Assembly (NCBI RefSeq): GCF_002760655.1
Contig: NZ_PDOC01000003.1
Span: 348,840 to 412,839, forward strand
Length of the DNA stretch: 64,000 nucleotides
Direction of reading: 5' to 3'
Origin: Massilia eurypsychrophila
GTDB taxonomy: Bacteria > Pseudomonadota > Gammaproteobacteria > Burkholderiales > Burkholderiaceae_D
Shown: one piece after another, positions 1 through 8,081 of the stretch
How positions within the stretch are numbered: position 1 is the first letter of the stretch
How the letters are laid out: every line of letters starts with the position of its first letter
Made by a program: the position numbers and the translations under genes
The notes under the pieces: generated by a model
Told to the model about the DNA's origin: nothing
Databases searched by the model: none
The model's input: the letters and a program-made list of their open reading frames with translations, nothing else

Positions 1-58
1 GCGGCACGGCGTCAACGGCCGCAAGAGCCACCTGCGGCTTGCCTCCAAGCGCGCCTGA
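1..58 (+). CDS. 3' end of an unidentified gene (partial)
   Basis: One frame is open from the window edge to a TGA at 56-58 and gives an 18-residue basic tail ending LRLASKRA. A hairpin with terminator character follows about 30 bases later, which fits a real gene end. Eighteen residues are too few to identify a family, so no function is offered. Confidence 0.3.
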   Translation, partial: RHGVNGRKSHLRLASKRA

Positions 59-81
59 CCTGACCCCAGCGTTGCAGGCGA

Positions 82-108
82 AAAAAATGGGCCCGAAGGC
101 CCGTTTCT
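82..108. terminator. bidirectional Rho-independent terminator
   Basis: A perfect GC stem (GGGCC at 89-93, GGCCC at 98-102) closes a four-base loop. An A7 run lies on the left and a T-rich run on the right, so it can end transcripts from both sides. It lies between the partial gene at the window start and the 3' end of gcvP, which converge on it. Confidence 0.75.
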
Positions 109-132
109 CATTGGCGACGCCGAGATCTACTT

Positions 133-3003
133 CTACTCGTAGTCGCTGACCGGCGCGCAGCCGCAGAACAGGTTGCGGTCGCCGTAGGCATTGTCGGCGC
201 GGCCGACCGGCGGCCAGTACTTCTGGCGCCGCAGCGACGCCACCGGGAACGCCGCCACTTCGCGGCTGTACTTGTGCTGCCAGTCGTCGGCCATCACCAC
301 TTCGGCGGTGTGCGGGGCGCCTTTCAGCGGATTGTCCTCGCGCTCGTACTCGCCGCGCTGGACCTTGACGATCTCGGCGTGGATGGCGATCATCGCATCG
401 ATGAAGCGGTCGATCTCGATCTTCGATTCGCTCTCGGTCGGTTCGATCATCAGGGTGCCAGGCACCGGGAAGCTCATCGTCGGCGCATGGAAGCCGAAGT
501 CCATCAGGCGCTTGGCGACGTCTTCGTTGCTGATGCCGGTGGCGTCAGTCAGCGGGCGCAGGTCGAGGATGCATTCGTGCGCCACCAGGCCGTCGTGGCC
601 CGAGTACAGCACCGGATAGTGGGGCGCGAGCCGGCGCGCGATGTAGTTGGCGTTCAGGATCGCCACTTCGGTCGCCGCGGTCAGGCCTTCGCCGCCCATC
701 ATCGCGATGTACATCCACGAAATCGGCAGGATCGAGGCCGAGCCATACGGCGCCGCGCTGACCGCGCCGATACCCGCTTCGTCGCGCGTGTAGCCGGTCG
801 AGCGCTGGTTCGGCAGGAACTTCGCCAGGTGCGCGCCGACGCCGATCGGACCGACGCCAGGACCGCCGCCGCCGTGCGGGATGCAGAACGTCTTGTGCAG
901 GTTCAGGTGGCTGACGTCGCCGCCGAAGGCGCCCGGCGCCGCCACGCCGACCAGCGCGTTCATGTTGGCGCCGTCAATGTAGACCTGGCCGCCGTGCGAG
1001 TGGATCACCTCGCACAGTTCGTCGATGCCTTCCTCGAACACGCCGTGGGTGGACGGATAGGTCACCATCACGCACGCCAGGTTCTTGCTGTGCTGCTCGG
1101 CCTTGGCCTTCAGGTCATCGAGGTCGACGTTGCCGCGCGCGTCGCACGCGGTGACGACCACCTTCATGCCGACCATGTTGGCCGACGCCGGATTGGTGCC
1201 GTGCGCCGACTGCGGGATCAGGCAGATGTTGCGGTGGCCTTCGCCGCGCGACTCGTGGTACGCCTTGATCACCAAGAGGCCCGCGTATTCACCCTGGGAG
1301 CCGGCGTTCGGCTGCAGCGACACCGCGGCGTAGCCGGTCAGCGCGCACAGCATGTCTTCGAGCTGGCCGATCATTTCGCGGTAGCCGACCGTCTGCGCAT
1401 CCGGCGCGAACGGGTGGATGTTGGAAAACTCGGGCCAGGTCACCGGAATCATCTCGGACGTCGCGTTCAGCTTCATCGTGCACGAACCGAGCGGGATCAT
1501 GGTGCGGTCGAGCGCCAGGTCCTTGTCGGCCAGGCTGCGCAGGTAGCGCAGCATCTCGTGTTCGGCGTGGTAGCGGTGGAAGGTCGGGTGGGTCAGGTAG
1601 GTGCTGGTGCGCGCCAGCTGTTGCGGGAAGGCGTCGTCGCCGAGCGCGTCGAAGTCCGCTTCGCCGGCGCCAAAGATTTTGCACAGCAGCGCGACGTCTT
1701 CGCGGGTGGTGGTTTCGTCGAGCGAGACGCCGACGTGCCCTGCATCGACCTTGCGCAGGTTGACGCCGTGTTCGACCGCGGCAGCGTGCAGCGCGTCGGC
1801 GCGGTCGGTGGCGATGGTGATCGTATCGAACCAGGTCTGGTTGGCCAGCGCGAAGCCGGCCTGTTGCAGGGCGCCGGCCAGGATGGTGGTGAAACGGTGC
1901 GTGCGGTTGGCGATCTGCGCCAGGCCCGCAGGACCGTGATAGACCGCGTACATCGACGCCATCACCGCCAGCAGCACCTGCGCGGTGCAGATGTTGGAGG
2001 TGGCCTTCTCGCGGCGGATGTGCTGCTCGCGCGTTTGCAGCGCCAGGCGGTACGCCTTGTTGCCCTGGGCGTCGATGGTCACGCCTACCAGGCGGCCGGC
2101 CATGCTGCGCTTGAATTCGTCGCGCGTGGCCAGGTAGCCGGCGTGCGGGCCGCCGAAGCCGAGCGGCACGCCGAAGCGCTGGCTGTTACCGACGACGACG
2201 TCGGCGCCCCATTCGCCCGGAGGCGTGAGCAAGGTCAGCGCCAGCAGGTCGGCCGCCACGACGACCATCGCGCCGGAGGCGTGCAGCTTCTCGCAGGCGG
2301 CGCGGTAGTCGCGCACGTCGCCATTGACGCCAGGGTACTGCAGCAGCACGCCGAAGCAGGCATCGGTGATCGACTCGACCTCGCCGGCGGCGACGCTGCG
2401 CACTTCGATGCCGATCGGCCGGGCGCGCGTTTCGATCACTTCGCGCGTTTGCGGCAGCACGTCGTCGGCAACGTAGAATACGTTCGAGGCGGACTTGCCG
2501 ACGCGCTGGATCAGCGTCATCGCTTCGGCCGCGGCGGTGCCTTCGTCGAGCATCGACGAGTTGGCGATGCCCATGCCGGTCAGGTCGGTGACGACCTGCT
2601 GGAAGTTCAGGATCGCCTCCAGGCGCCCCTGCGAAATCTCCGGCTGGTACGGCGTGTACGCGGTGTACCAGGCCGGGTTTTCGAAGATATTGCGCAGCAC
2701 GACGGGCGGGGTGATGGTGTTGGCGTAGCCCTGGCCGATCATCGACTTCATGACCTTGTTCTGGCCCGCCAGGCCTTTCAGTTTGGCCAGTGCCGCATGC
2801 TCCGGCATCGGGTCGTAGAACTGGCCCAGTTCGAGCCGGCTCTTGTTGCGGATGTTCGGCGGCACGATGGCGTCGATCAGCGCGGCGCGCGATGCGTAGC
2901 CGAGGGTCGACAGCATCGACGCCTGCTCCGATTCGGTAGGGCCGATATGGCGCGGGATGAACGCGTCGCGTGCTTCAAGTTGGGTCAGGCTGGAACGGGT
3001 CAT
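133..3003 (-). CDS. gcvP: glycine dehydrogenase (decarboxylating), P-protein
   Basis: P-protein of the glycine cleavage system: the PLP enzyme that decarboxylates glycine and passes the aminomethyl group to lipoyl-GcvH. The 956-residue product is the length of single-chain bacterial P-proteins. The N-terminus carries the family pattern FIPRHIGP. The C-terminal half has the PLP-lysine region [15 protein letters not shown]. The frame stays open 68 codons upstream of the chosen ATG at 3001-3003, but that stretch is low-complexity and unlike P-proteins. It is the last gene of gcvT-gcvH-gcvP and should share the glycine riboswitch upstream of gcvT. Confidence 0.97.
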   Translation of the reverse strand: MTRSSLTQLEARDAFIPRHIGPTESEQASMLSTLGYASRAALIDAIVPPNIRNKSRLELGQFYDPMPEHAALAKLKGLAGQNKVMKSMIGQGYANTITPPVVLRNIFENPAWYTAYTPYQPEISQGRLEAILNFQQVVTDLTGMGIANSSMLDEGTAAAEAMTLIQRVGKSASNVFYVADDVLPQTREVIETRARPIGIEVRSVAAGEVESITDACFGVLLQYPGVNGDVRDYRAACEKLHASGAMVVVAADLLALTLLTPPGEWGADVVVGNSQRFGVPLGFGGPHAGYLATRDEFKRSMAGRLVGVTIDAQGNKAYRLALQTREQHIRREKATSNICTAQVLLAVMASMYAVYHGPAGLAQIANRTHRFTTILAGALQQAGFALANQTWFDTITIATDRADALHAAAVEHGVNLRKVDAGHVGVSLDETTTREDVALLCKIFGAGEADFDALGDDAFPQQLARTSTYLTHPTFHRYHAEHEMLRYLRSLADKDLALDRTMIPLGSCTMKLNATSEMIPVTWPEFSNIHPFAPDAQTVGYREMIGQLEDMLCALTGYAAVSLQPNAGSQGEYAGLLVIKAYHESRGEGHRNICLIPQSAHGTNPASANMVGMKVVVTACDARGNVDLDDLKAKAEQHSKNLACVMVTYPSTHGVFEEGIDELCEVIHSHGGQVYIDGANMNALVGVAAPGAFGGDVSHLNLHKTFCIPHGGGGPGVGPIGVGAHLAKFLPNQRSTGYTRDEAGIGAVSAAPYGSASILPISWMYIAMMGGEGLTAATEVAILNANYIARRLAPHYPVLYSGHDGLVAHECILDLRPLTDATGISNEDVAKRLMDFGFHAPTMSFPVPGTLMIEPTESESKIEIDRFIDAMIAIHAEIVKVQRGEYEREDNPLKGAPHTAEVVMADDWQHKYSREVAAFPVASLRRQKYWPPVGRADNAYGDRNLFCGCAPVSDYE

Positions 3004-3076
3004 TTGTAAGGGCCAAAGTATATTTGCCCGCGGCGCGTGGGCGCCGTGGGCCGGGGTCAGGGGAGGGGACTGGCGG

Positions 3077-3457
3077 TCAGTCCGCGGTGTTCTTGCCGTA
3101 GGTGTCGGCGTCGAGCAGGCCGTTGATCGCGTTCGGGTCGCTCGGCTTGAGTTTGAACAGCCATGCCGAGTAGGCGTCCGCATTGATCGACTCCGGCCCC
3201 GCGGCAACGGCGTCGTTGACGGCGGTGACGGTGCCGCTGACCGGCGCGTAGATGTCGCTGGCCGCTTTCACCGACTCGACCACGGCGGCGTCGTCGCCGG
3301 CGGTGTACGACTTGCCCACTGTCGGCAATTCGACGAACACGATATCGCCCAGCGCGTCCTGCGCGTACTCGGTGATGCCGACGGTAACGGTGCCGTCGGC
3401 TTCGGCGCGCACCCACTCATGGGACTCGGTGTATTTCAGGTCGGCTGGGATGTTCAT
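3077..3457 (-). CDS. gcvH: glycine cleavage system H protein
   Basis: Lipoyl carrier protein that shuttles the aminomethyl group between P-, T- and L-proteins. The product has 126 residues, normal for GcvH. The lipoyl-lysine motif is visible as ESVKAASD, with the modified lysine at about residue 64. The ATG at 3455-3457 is chosen because a GGAG lies six bases upstream; the longer frame from a TTG at 3469 would place that ribosome binding site inside the gene. It sits between gcvT and gcvP on the same strand with short gaps. Confidence 0.97.
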   Translation of the reverse strand: MNIPADLKYTESHEWVRAEADGTVTVGITEYAQDALGDIVFVELPTVGKSYTAGDDAAVVESVKAASDIYAPVSGTVTAVNDAVAAGPESINADAYSAWLFKLKPSDPNAINGLLDADTYGKNTAD

Positions 3458-3502
3458 GTATGGCTCCAAGGTAGGTAAGTTCTAATTAGTGTTAGGGACG
3501 AT

Positions 3503-4621
3503 TCAGGCAACGAGGATTTTACCGTTTCGGACAAACGGCAGCTTGACGACGGTGGCGGCGAGCTGCTTGTCGCGAATTTCAACCTTGACGGTGTCGCCGA
3601 TCGCCACGCTCATCGGCACGCGCGCCAGCGCGATCGCCTGCTGCATGCTCGGGCTGAAGGTGCCGCTGGTGATTTCGCCGGCCGAACCGTCGGAGCCGAT
3701 GACTTTCTGGTGCGCGCGCAGCACGCCGCCTTTCTCGCGCAGGATCAGGCCGAGGAACTGGAAGCGCTGGCCCATGCTCTTCAATGCGTCCTTGCCGATG
3801 AAGTCGCGCTCGGACACCAGGTCGATGGTCCAGGCCAGGCCGGCGTCGAGCGGGTTGACCGTCTCGTCCATGTCCTGGCCGTACAGGTTCATGCCCGCTT
3901 CCAGGCGCAGCGTGTCGCGCGCGCCGAGACCAGCCGGCTTGACGCCGGCGGCCACCAGCGCATTCCACAGCGCGTCGGCCTGCGACGCCGGGAAGGCCAG
4001 TTCGAAACCGTCTTCGCCGGTGTAGCCGGTGCGCGCCACCATCACTTCGCCGAACGCGGTGTCGTTGACGATGACGGCGTTGAACGGCTTGAGCGGTTCC
4101 GACGCGGCCTGCGCCGTCGGCAGCACCTGCCACACCTTGGCGCGCGCGTTCGGCCCTTGCACGGCGACGAGCGCCATCGCGTTGTCGCCATCGCGGCGCT
4201 GGGTGACCGTCACGGCGCTGCCGGTGGCGGCGTTTTGCGCGGCGATCCAGGCGATGTCCTTTTCGGCGGTGCCGGCGTTGACCACCAGGCGGAACCAGGT
4301 CTCGCTGAAGAAGTAGACGATCAGGTCGTCGATGACGAAGCCTTGCGGGTTCAGCATGCACGAGTAAAGCGCCTTGCCGGCCACTTGCAGCTTGTCGACG
4401 TTATTGGCCAGCAGGCCGCGCAGGAAAGGGCGGGCGTTGGCGCCTTCGATGTCGACGACGCACATGTGCGAGACGTCGAACATGCCGACATCGGTGCGCA
4501 CGGCGTGGTGTTCCTCGATCTGCGAGCCGTAATTGACGGGCATGTCCCAGCCGCCGAAATCGACCATCTTGGCGCCGGCGGCGCGGTGGGCGGAATTGAG
4601 CGGGGTCGTTTTGAGCGTCAT
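3503..4621 (-). CDS. gcvT: glycine cleavage system T protein (aminomethyltransferase)
   Basis: Transfers the methylene group from aminomethyl-lipoyl-GcvH to tetrahydrofolate and releases ammonia. The 372-residue product starts [18 protein letters not shown], a typical GcvT N-terminus, and continues with [11 protein letters not shown]. The frame extends upstream through the riboswitch to about 4900, but the ATG at 4619-4621 has a GAGGA ribosome site and matches the family start. It is first in the gcvT-gcvH-gcvP operon. Confidence 0.97.
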   Translation of the reverse strand: MTLKTTPLNSAHRAAGAKMVDFGGWDMPVNYGSQIEEHHAVRTDVGMFDVSHMCVVDIEGANARPFLRGLLANNVDKLQVAGKALYSCMLNPQGFVIDDLIVYFFSETWFRLVVNAGTAEKDIAWIAAQNAATGSAVTVTQRRDGDNAMALVAVQGPNARAKVWQVLPTAQAASEPLKPFNAVIVNDTAFGEVMVARTGYTGEDGFELAFPASQADALWNALVAAGVKPAGLGARDTLRLEAGMNLYGQDMDETVNPLDAGLAWTIDLVSERDFIGKDALKSMGQRFQFLGLILREKGGVLRAHQKVIGSDGSAGEITSGTFSPSMQQAIALARVPMSVAIGDTVKVEIRDKQLAATVVKLPFVRNGKILVA

Positions 4622-4700
4622 GGAGTCCTCGAGGCAGGGTAAACAAAAGGGTCGCCAACCAGCGCGGACAAGCGTTTCCGCCGCCGACCTCTGATCGCGC

Positions 4701-4902
4701 CCCTCTGTCCTTGATACCTGAGAGATAGCGGAAAACATTCCGCCTGCCCCTTCGGTGGGCCGCCGGCTGTTCGCCGCGGCCGCTCTCCAGAGTTTGATGC
4801 AGCGGCACTTGTGCCGCCGACCCTTGACCGGTCCTTTTGCCTGAGAGTTTTTGGGTGATGCCCCTTCGGCGGCAGCGCGTGGCTGCCCTCTCCCGATCAA
4901 GA
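4701..4902 (-). promoter_or_regulatory. tandem glycine riboswitch (two aptamers)
   Basis: Read on the minus strand, two consecutive aptamers carry the conserved blocks of the glycine riboswitch. Aptamer 1 (about 4902-4823) has GGGAGAGGGC, GCCGAAGGGGCA and ACTCTCAGGCAAAAGGAC. Aptamer 2 (about 4797-4701) has TCTGGAGAGC, CACCGAAGGGGCA and TCTCTCAGGTATCAAGGAC. It lies in the 5' leader of gcvT. In this class glycine binding switches on gcv expression. About 80 bases separate aptamer 2 from the gcvT start and must hold the expression platform. Confidence 0.95.
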
Positions 4903-4908
4903 GTGTGG

Positions 4909-4937
4909 AGGATATGCCAGCGGGGCCTTGGTGTCAA
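4909..4937 (-). promoter_or_regulatory. sigma-70 promoter of the gcv operon
   Basis: On the minus strand a perfect -35 TTGACA (4937-4932) is followed by 17 bases and a -10 TATCCT (4914-4909). Transcription would begin near 4902, exactly where the first glycine aptamer starts, so promoter and riboswitch support each other. Confidence 0.85.
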
Positions 4938-5199
4938 CCTGTCGGGGCCGGCGGCGACGGGAAACATTGCGCATTAAGCAATCTATTTCTCATGCAAAAC
5001 AAGTAACCGGCAGGCCGCTTGATGATGGTTAAATTGCCCCGTATGGCGAAACACAGTTTGCCGTGCGCGATCAAAGTGAGTACCGGCGAAAACCGTTATC
5101 CCTTGAATGCTGGCAACGCGCGCACGAATGCAGGGAGCGCGAGGCTTTCTCCAGCTCTATTTGTTAAAATGAGGCATCCACCATGCGGGCAAAAACATC
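4938..5199. other. intergenic stretch between gcv promoter and clpP-like gene
   Basis: With the riboswitch leader this completes the gene-free stretch 4622-5199. This part is visibly AT-richer than the genes. It should carry the promoter of the plus-strand ClpP-like gene: a possible -10 (TAAAAT, 5165-5170) is visible without a convincing -35. A frame open from 5019 to 5255 overlaps the next gene, has no ribosome site and looks spurious. Confidence 0.4.
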
Positions 5200-5760
5200 A
5201 TGACCGAAGAATCGACAAGACATCCAAAAGAAGCGTGGTTCACCCTCTCCGGTGACGTCAACAGCGATATGGTCCACCGCGTGTTCGAAGCGGTATCGAC
5301 CATGACGGAGGAGGGCATCGACACTGCCCACGTCCTGCTGCAGTCAAATGGCGGCTACGTCAGCGATGGCTTGTGCCTGTACAACTTCATGGCGCGCGCG
5401 CCGATCAATTTCGTCATGTACAACGGCGGCGCGGTGGCGTCGATCGCCGTCATCCTGTTCCTGTCGGGCACCAGGCGCTACGCCAGTGAAACTGCCCGCT
5501 TCATGGTGCACAAGTCGCACGCCACCGCTTCGCCTGGCGCGCGGCCGGACGCGCTCAACATCATCGTCGAAGGATTGCGCGCCGACGATGCCCGCACCGA
5601 GGCGATCCTGCGCAAGCATATCGAACTGGCGCCGGAACAGTGGGCAATCCACCAATACTCGGACCTGCACCTGACGTCGCGCGACGCCAAGATTGCCGGC
5701 ATGATTACCGATGTCGGCGACTTCGCCCCGCCGAAGGGCGCGCACCTGCGCAATATTTAG
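5200..5760 (+). CDS. ClpP-like serine protease domain protein
   Basis: A 186-residue stand-alone protein with the ClpP/crotonase fold pattern. NGGYVSDG corresponds to the NSPGG loop of ClpP. The expected catalytic triad appears kept: Ser81 in GGAVASIAV, His104 in FMVHKS and Asp155 in YSDLHLTS, followed by the RDAKIAGMITD segment. It has no clpX neighbour, no signal peptide and no membrane segment. It is shorter and more divergent than housekeeping ClpP, so its partner and substrates are unknown. It could be a degenerate or adaptor-independent ClpP relative rather than a Clp protease core. The start at 5200 has only a weak ribosome site. Confidence 0.8.
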   Translation: MTEESTRHPKEAWFTLSGDVNSDMVHRVFEAVSTMTEEGIDTAHVLLQSNGGYVSDGLCLYNFMARAPINFVMYNGGAVASIAVILFLSGTRRYASETARFMVHKSHATASPGARPDALNIIVEGLRADDARTEAILRKHIELAPEQWAIHQYSDLHLTSRDAKIAGMITDVGDFAPPKGAHLRNI

Positions 5761-5810
5761 CCTCACCGCGCATCCGCCCACCCGGCGCCGGCAGCTGCAT
5801 CCACAACGCA

Positions 5811-5848
5811 AAAGAGCCTGTCAACGGCTTGGCCGCTGCAGACTCTTT
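5811..5848. terminator. possible terminator hairpin between convergent genes
   Basis: AAAGAG at 5811-5816 pairs with CTCTTT at 5843-5848, extended by CTG/CAG, around a GC-rich loop. It lies between the convergent ClpP-like and KGG-like genes. A second stem (CAGGGCC at 5875-5881 with GGCCCTG at 5891-5897) abuts the stop of the minus-strand gene. T-tracts are short, so termination is only likely. Confidence 0.4.
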
Positions 5849-5898
5849 CGTTGTTCCTGTGTTGCGACCGGTGGCAGGGCCCGGAAACCCGGCCCTGA

Positions 5899-6252
5899 TT
5901 AGCGCTTGTCGTCGTTCTTGTGGCTTTGACGGCCGGCTGCTGCGTGCTGCTCCGGTGTTCCGCCGCGCGTGCCCGCCGACCCGGAAGCTTTTTGCTTGCT
6001 GTCCGACCCGGAACCCGACTGCTTGCTGCCGCCGCTGTTGCTGGCGTCGTTCTTGTGGCTTTGACGGCCGGCCTCCACGTGTTGCTCGTGGGTGCCGCCC
6101 TGGCCGCCGGAACGCGAGCCCGAGCCCGACGAACCGCTGCCCGAACCTTGTGAACCGGACTGCTGATTCCCGCTGGAACTGTCGCTTTGCTTGCTCGATT
6201 TCGAGCCGGCGCTTTGTTTACTGCTGCCCTGGTCTTTCTGGTTCGACTTCAT
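5899..6252 (-). CDS. small Ser/Gly-rich stress-type protein with two KGG-like repeats
   Basis: A 117-residue hydrophilic protein made mostly of Ser, Gly, Gln and Lys, predicted disordered. Two near-identical motifs, GGTHEQHVEAGRQSHKND and GGTPEQHAAAGRQSHKND, sit in the middle and at the C-terminus. They resemble the KGG/con-10 motif of general stress proteins (GG-x-x-E-x-x-x-x-x-G-x-x-xH). The ATG at 6250-6252 is preferred because AAGGA lies six bases upstream; an ATG two codons earlier abuts that site. No enzymatic role is suggested. Confidence 0.7.
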   Translation of the reverse strand: MKSNQKDQGSSKQSAGSKSSKQSDSSSGNQQSGSQGSGSGSSGSGSRSGGQGGTHEQHVEAGRQSHKNDASNSGGSKQSGSGSDSKQKASGSAGTRGGTPEQHAAAGRQSHKNDDKR

Positions 6253-6292
6253 GTTCATTCCTTTGCAAAGTTTGAAATGTCGTACGCCGGTC

Positions 6293-6320
6293 GCTAACGA
6301 AAAAAATGATTTTCGTTAGC
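6293..6320. repeat. perfect 11-bp inverted repeat upstream of the KGG-like gene
   Basis: GCTAACGAAAA (6293-6303) and its exact complement (6310-6320) flank a six-base spacer. It lies 41-68 bases upstream of the minus-strand KGG-like gene, where an operator or 5' leader hairpin would be expected. It is AT-rich and unlike the GC-rich terminators elsewhere in the window. Confidence 0.6.
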
Positions 6321-6430
6321 ATTTCCGTAGACACAATCATGCAATTGACATCCATGCATCGGTATCAGAAAACTGCTTGGTCGCGTGTAGGAGATAGACC
6401 TATAGGATTGAAATATTCGGCAGGCGCCAT

Positions 6431-6484
6431 CTCCAAACAACACCGGGGTCAGACCACATGGCCTGACCCCGGTTGGCTTTGGAG
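6431..6484. repeat. GTCAGACC-family palindrome downstream of mcp
   Basis: A long hairpin: CTCCAAA (6431-6437) pairs with TTTGGAG (6478-6484) and encloses 14-base arms, 6442-6455 and 6460-6473, with one mismatch and a four-base loop. The core GGGGTCAGACC recurs near 30600, 54070 and 54495. It follows the 3' end of mcp and may also act as a terminator, although it lacks a T-tract. Confidence 0.65.
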
Positions 6485-6503
6485 GAAAGCCGGAAACGCC
6501 AGA

Positions 6504-7838
6504 TTAAAACTCTTCCCAGTCAACGTCCGGCTTGGCAACGGTGTTGCGCTTTGGCGCGGCGGCGGCGGCGCGCACCGGCGGCGCACTGCGGGCGCGCCGC
6601 GGCGTCTCGGCCTTCGCGGCGGCCGGCTTGGCCGGATTGCTGGCGATCAGGTGGATCTGCGCGGCCGGGCGTGAGTGCTCGGCGCCCAGCACGAACGTGC
6701 CAAGCACCCGGGTCAGGCTGCCTGCATGGTCTCGCATCGACGCCGCCGCCGCTGCCGCTTCTTCGACCAGCGCGGCATTTTGCTGGGTGGCCTGGTCCAT
6801 TGCCGCGATCGCCTGGTTGACCTGCTCGATGCCGGTGGTCTGCTCGGCGCTGGCGTCGGCGATCTCGCCGATGATGCTGGTCACCCGCTTGACGCTGGTG
6901 ACGACCTCGTTCATGGTATTGCCGGCCTTGTCGGCCAGCAAGGTGCCGGCGTTGACTTTCTCGACCGAATCGTCGATCAGCGCCTTGATTTCCTTGGCCG
7001 CCGCCGCCGAGCGCTGCGCCAGGTTGCGCACTTCAGAGGCGACAACGGCGAAACCGCGTCCCTGCTCGCCGGCGCGCGCCGCTTCGACCGCGGCGTTCAG
7101 CGCCAGGATATTGGTCTGGAAAGCGATGCCGTCGATCACGCCGATGATTTCGGCGATCCGCTTGGACGAGTCGTTAATCGACGCCATCGTGCCGACCACT
7201 TCCGACACCACTTCGCCGCCCTTGACCGCCACTTCCGATGCCGACACTGCCAGCTTGCTGGCCTGGTGGGCGTGGTCGGCATTCTGCTTGACGGTGACGG
7301 TGAGCTGCTCCATCGACGACGCCGTCTCTTCGAGCGACGCCGCCTGCTGCTCGGTGCGCGCCGACAGGTCGATGCTGCCGGTGGAAATCTCGCCGGCGCC
7401 GCAGGTGATCGATTCGGTGCCGGAGCGCACCTGCACGATCATGCCGACCAGCTTGTCGTTCATTTCCTGCATGGTGCGCAGCAGCAAGCCGGCTTCGCCG
7501 CGCGCCGAGCTGTCGATCTTGGTGCTGAGGTCGCCCGCGGCGACGCGTCGCGCCACCAGCACCGCTTCGTGGATCGGGCGCGCCACTTCGGCCGCCAGCC
7601 AGATGCACAGCACCACGGCCGCCACCAGGTCCAGCGCCAGCAACAGCATGCACCAGCTGCGCACGGCGCCAAATTCGGCCCGCGCTTGCGCGCCCTTGGC
7701 GCCAGCCTGCGCCGCCAGTTCGCTCATCTGCGCCATCTGTCCCAGCAGCCACACCGAGGTCATTACGCCAAGCAAGAGAACGATGGCGAAGCACGCAAAC
7801 AGCTTGGTGCTGGTTTCCAGCTGGCGAATCGATTTCAT
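6504..7838 (-). CDS. methyl-accepting chemotaxis protein
   Basis: Chemoreceptor of 444 residues. The N-terminus has a membrane segment at about residues 13-33. A short periplasmic stretch rich in Ala and Gln follows, then a second membrane segment, a HAMP region, and the signalling domain with the hairpin hallmark [20 protein letters not shown]. The C-terminus ends DWEEF after a Pro/Ala-rich linker; this is the pentapeptide type that tethers CheR and CheB. The periplasmic sensor region is very short, so the ligand cannot be guessed. The ATG at 7836-7838 has AGGA upstream; the frame extends 21 codons further without a better site. No che genes are adjacent. Confidence 0.93.
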   Translation of the reverse strand: MKSIRQLETSTKLFACFAIVLLLGVMTSVWLLGQMAQMSELAAQAGAKGAQARAEFGAVRSWCMLLLALDLVAAVVLCIWLAAEVARPIHEAVLVARRVAAGDLSTKIDSSARGEAGLLLRTMQEMNDKLVGMIVQVRSGTESITCGAGEISTGSIDLSARTEQQAASLEETASSMEQLTVTVKQNADHAHQASKLAVSASEVAVKGGEVVSEVVGTMASINDSSKRIAEIIGVIDGIAFQTNILALNAAVEAARAGEQGRGFAVVASEVRNLAQRSAAAAKEIKALIDDSVEKVNAGTLLADKAGNTMNEVVTSVKRVTSIIGEIADASAEQTTGIEQVNQAIAAMDQATQQNAALVEEAAAAAASMRDHAGSLTRVLGTFVLGAEHSRPAAQIHLIASNPAKPAAAKAETPRRARSAPPVRAAAAAPKRNTVAKPDVDWEEF

Positions 7839-8081
7839 GGAGCATCCTTTGCGGAGACGGGGGGCGGGGTTCTTTATGTTAGGGAAACTGTATGGCAACA
7901 CTATTGCGTAAAATCAAGTTTGCAGGCGAGTGCGGGAACGGCCCGGCGGCCAGTTTTATGTGGCGAAAATCATGAGAAAGCGAAAAAACTGCTGAAAATA
8001 GCTTTTTAACTATTGCCTTGTGGAAATAATCTGCCAAAATAGGAAAGCGCATAGAAAGTTGCGATCAAGGCAAACAGACCC

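Noticed and set aside
274-3009. A 911-codon plus-strand open frame opposite gcvP
   Set aside because: It is Arg/Val/Asp-rich low-information sequence created by high GC on the strand opposite a clear gcvP; no ribosome site and no domain.
5019-5255. A 78-codon open frame before the ClpP-like gene
   Set aside because: It overlaps the ClpP-like start, has no ribosome binding site and no recognisable sequence.
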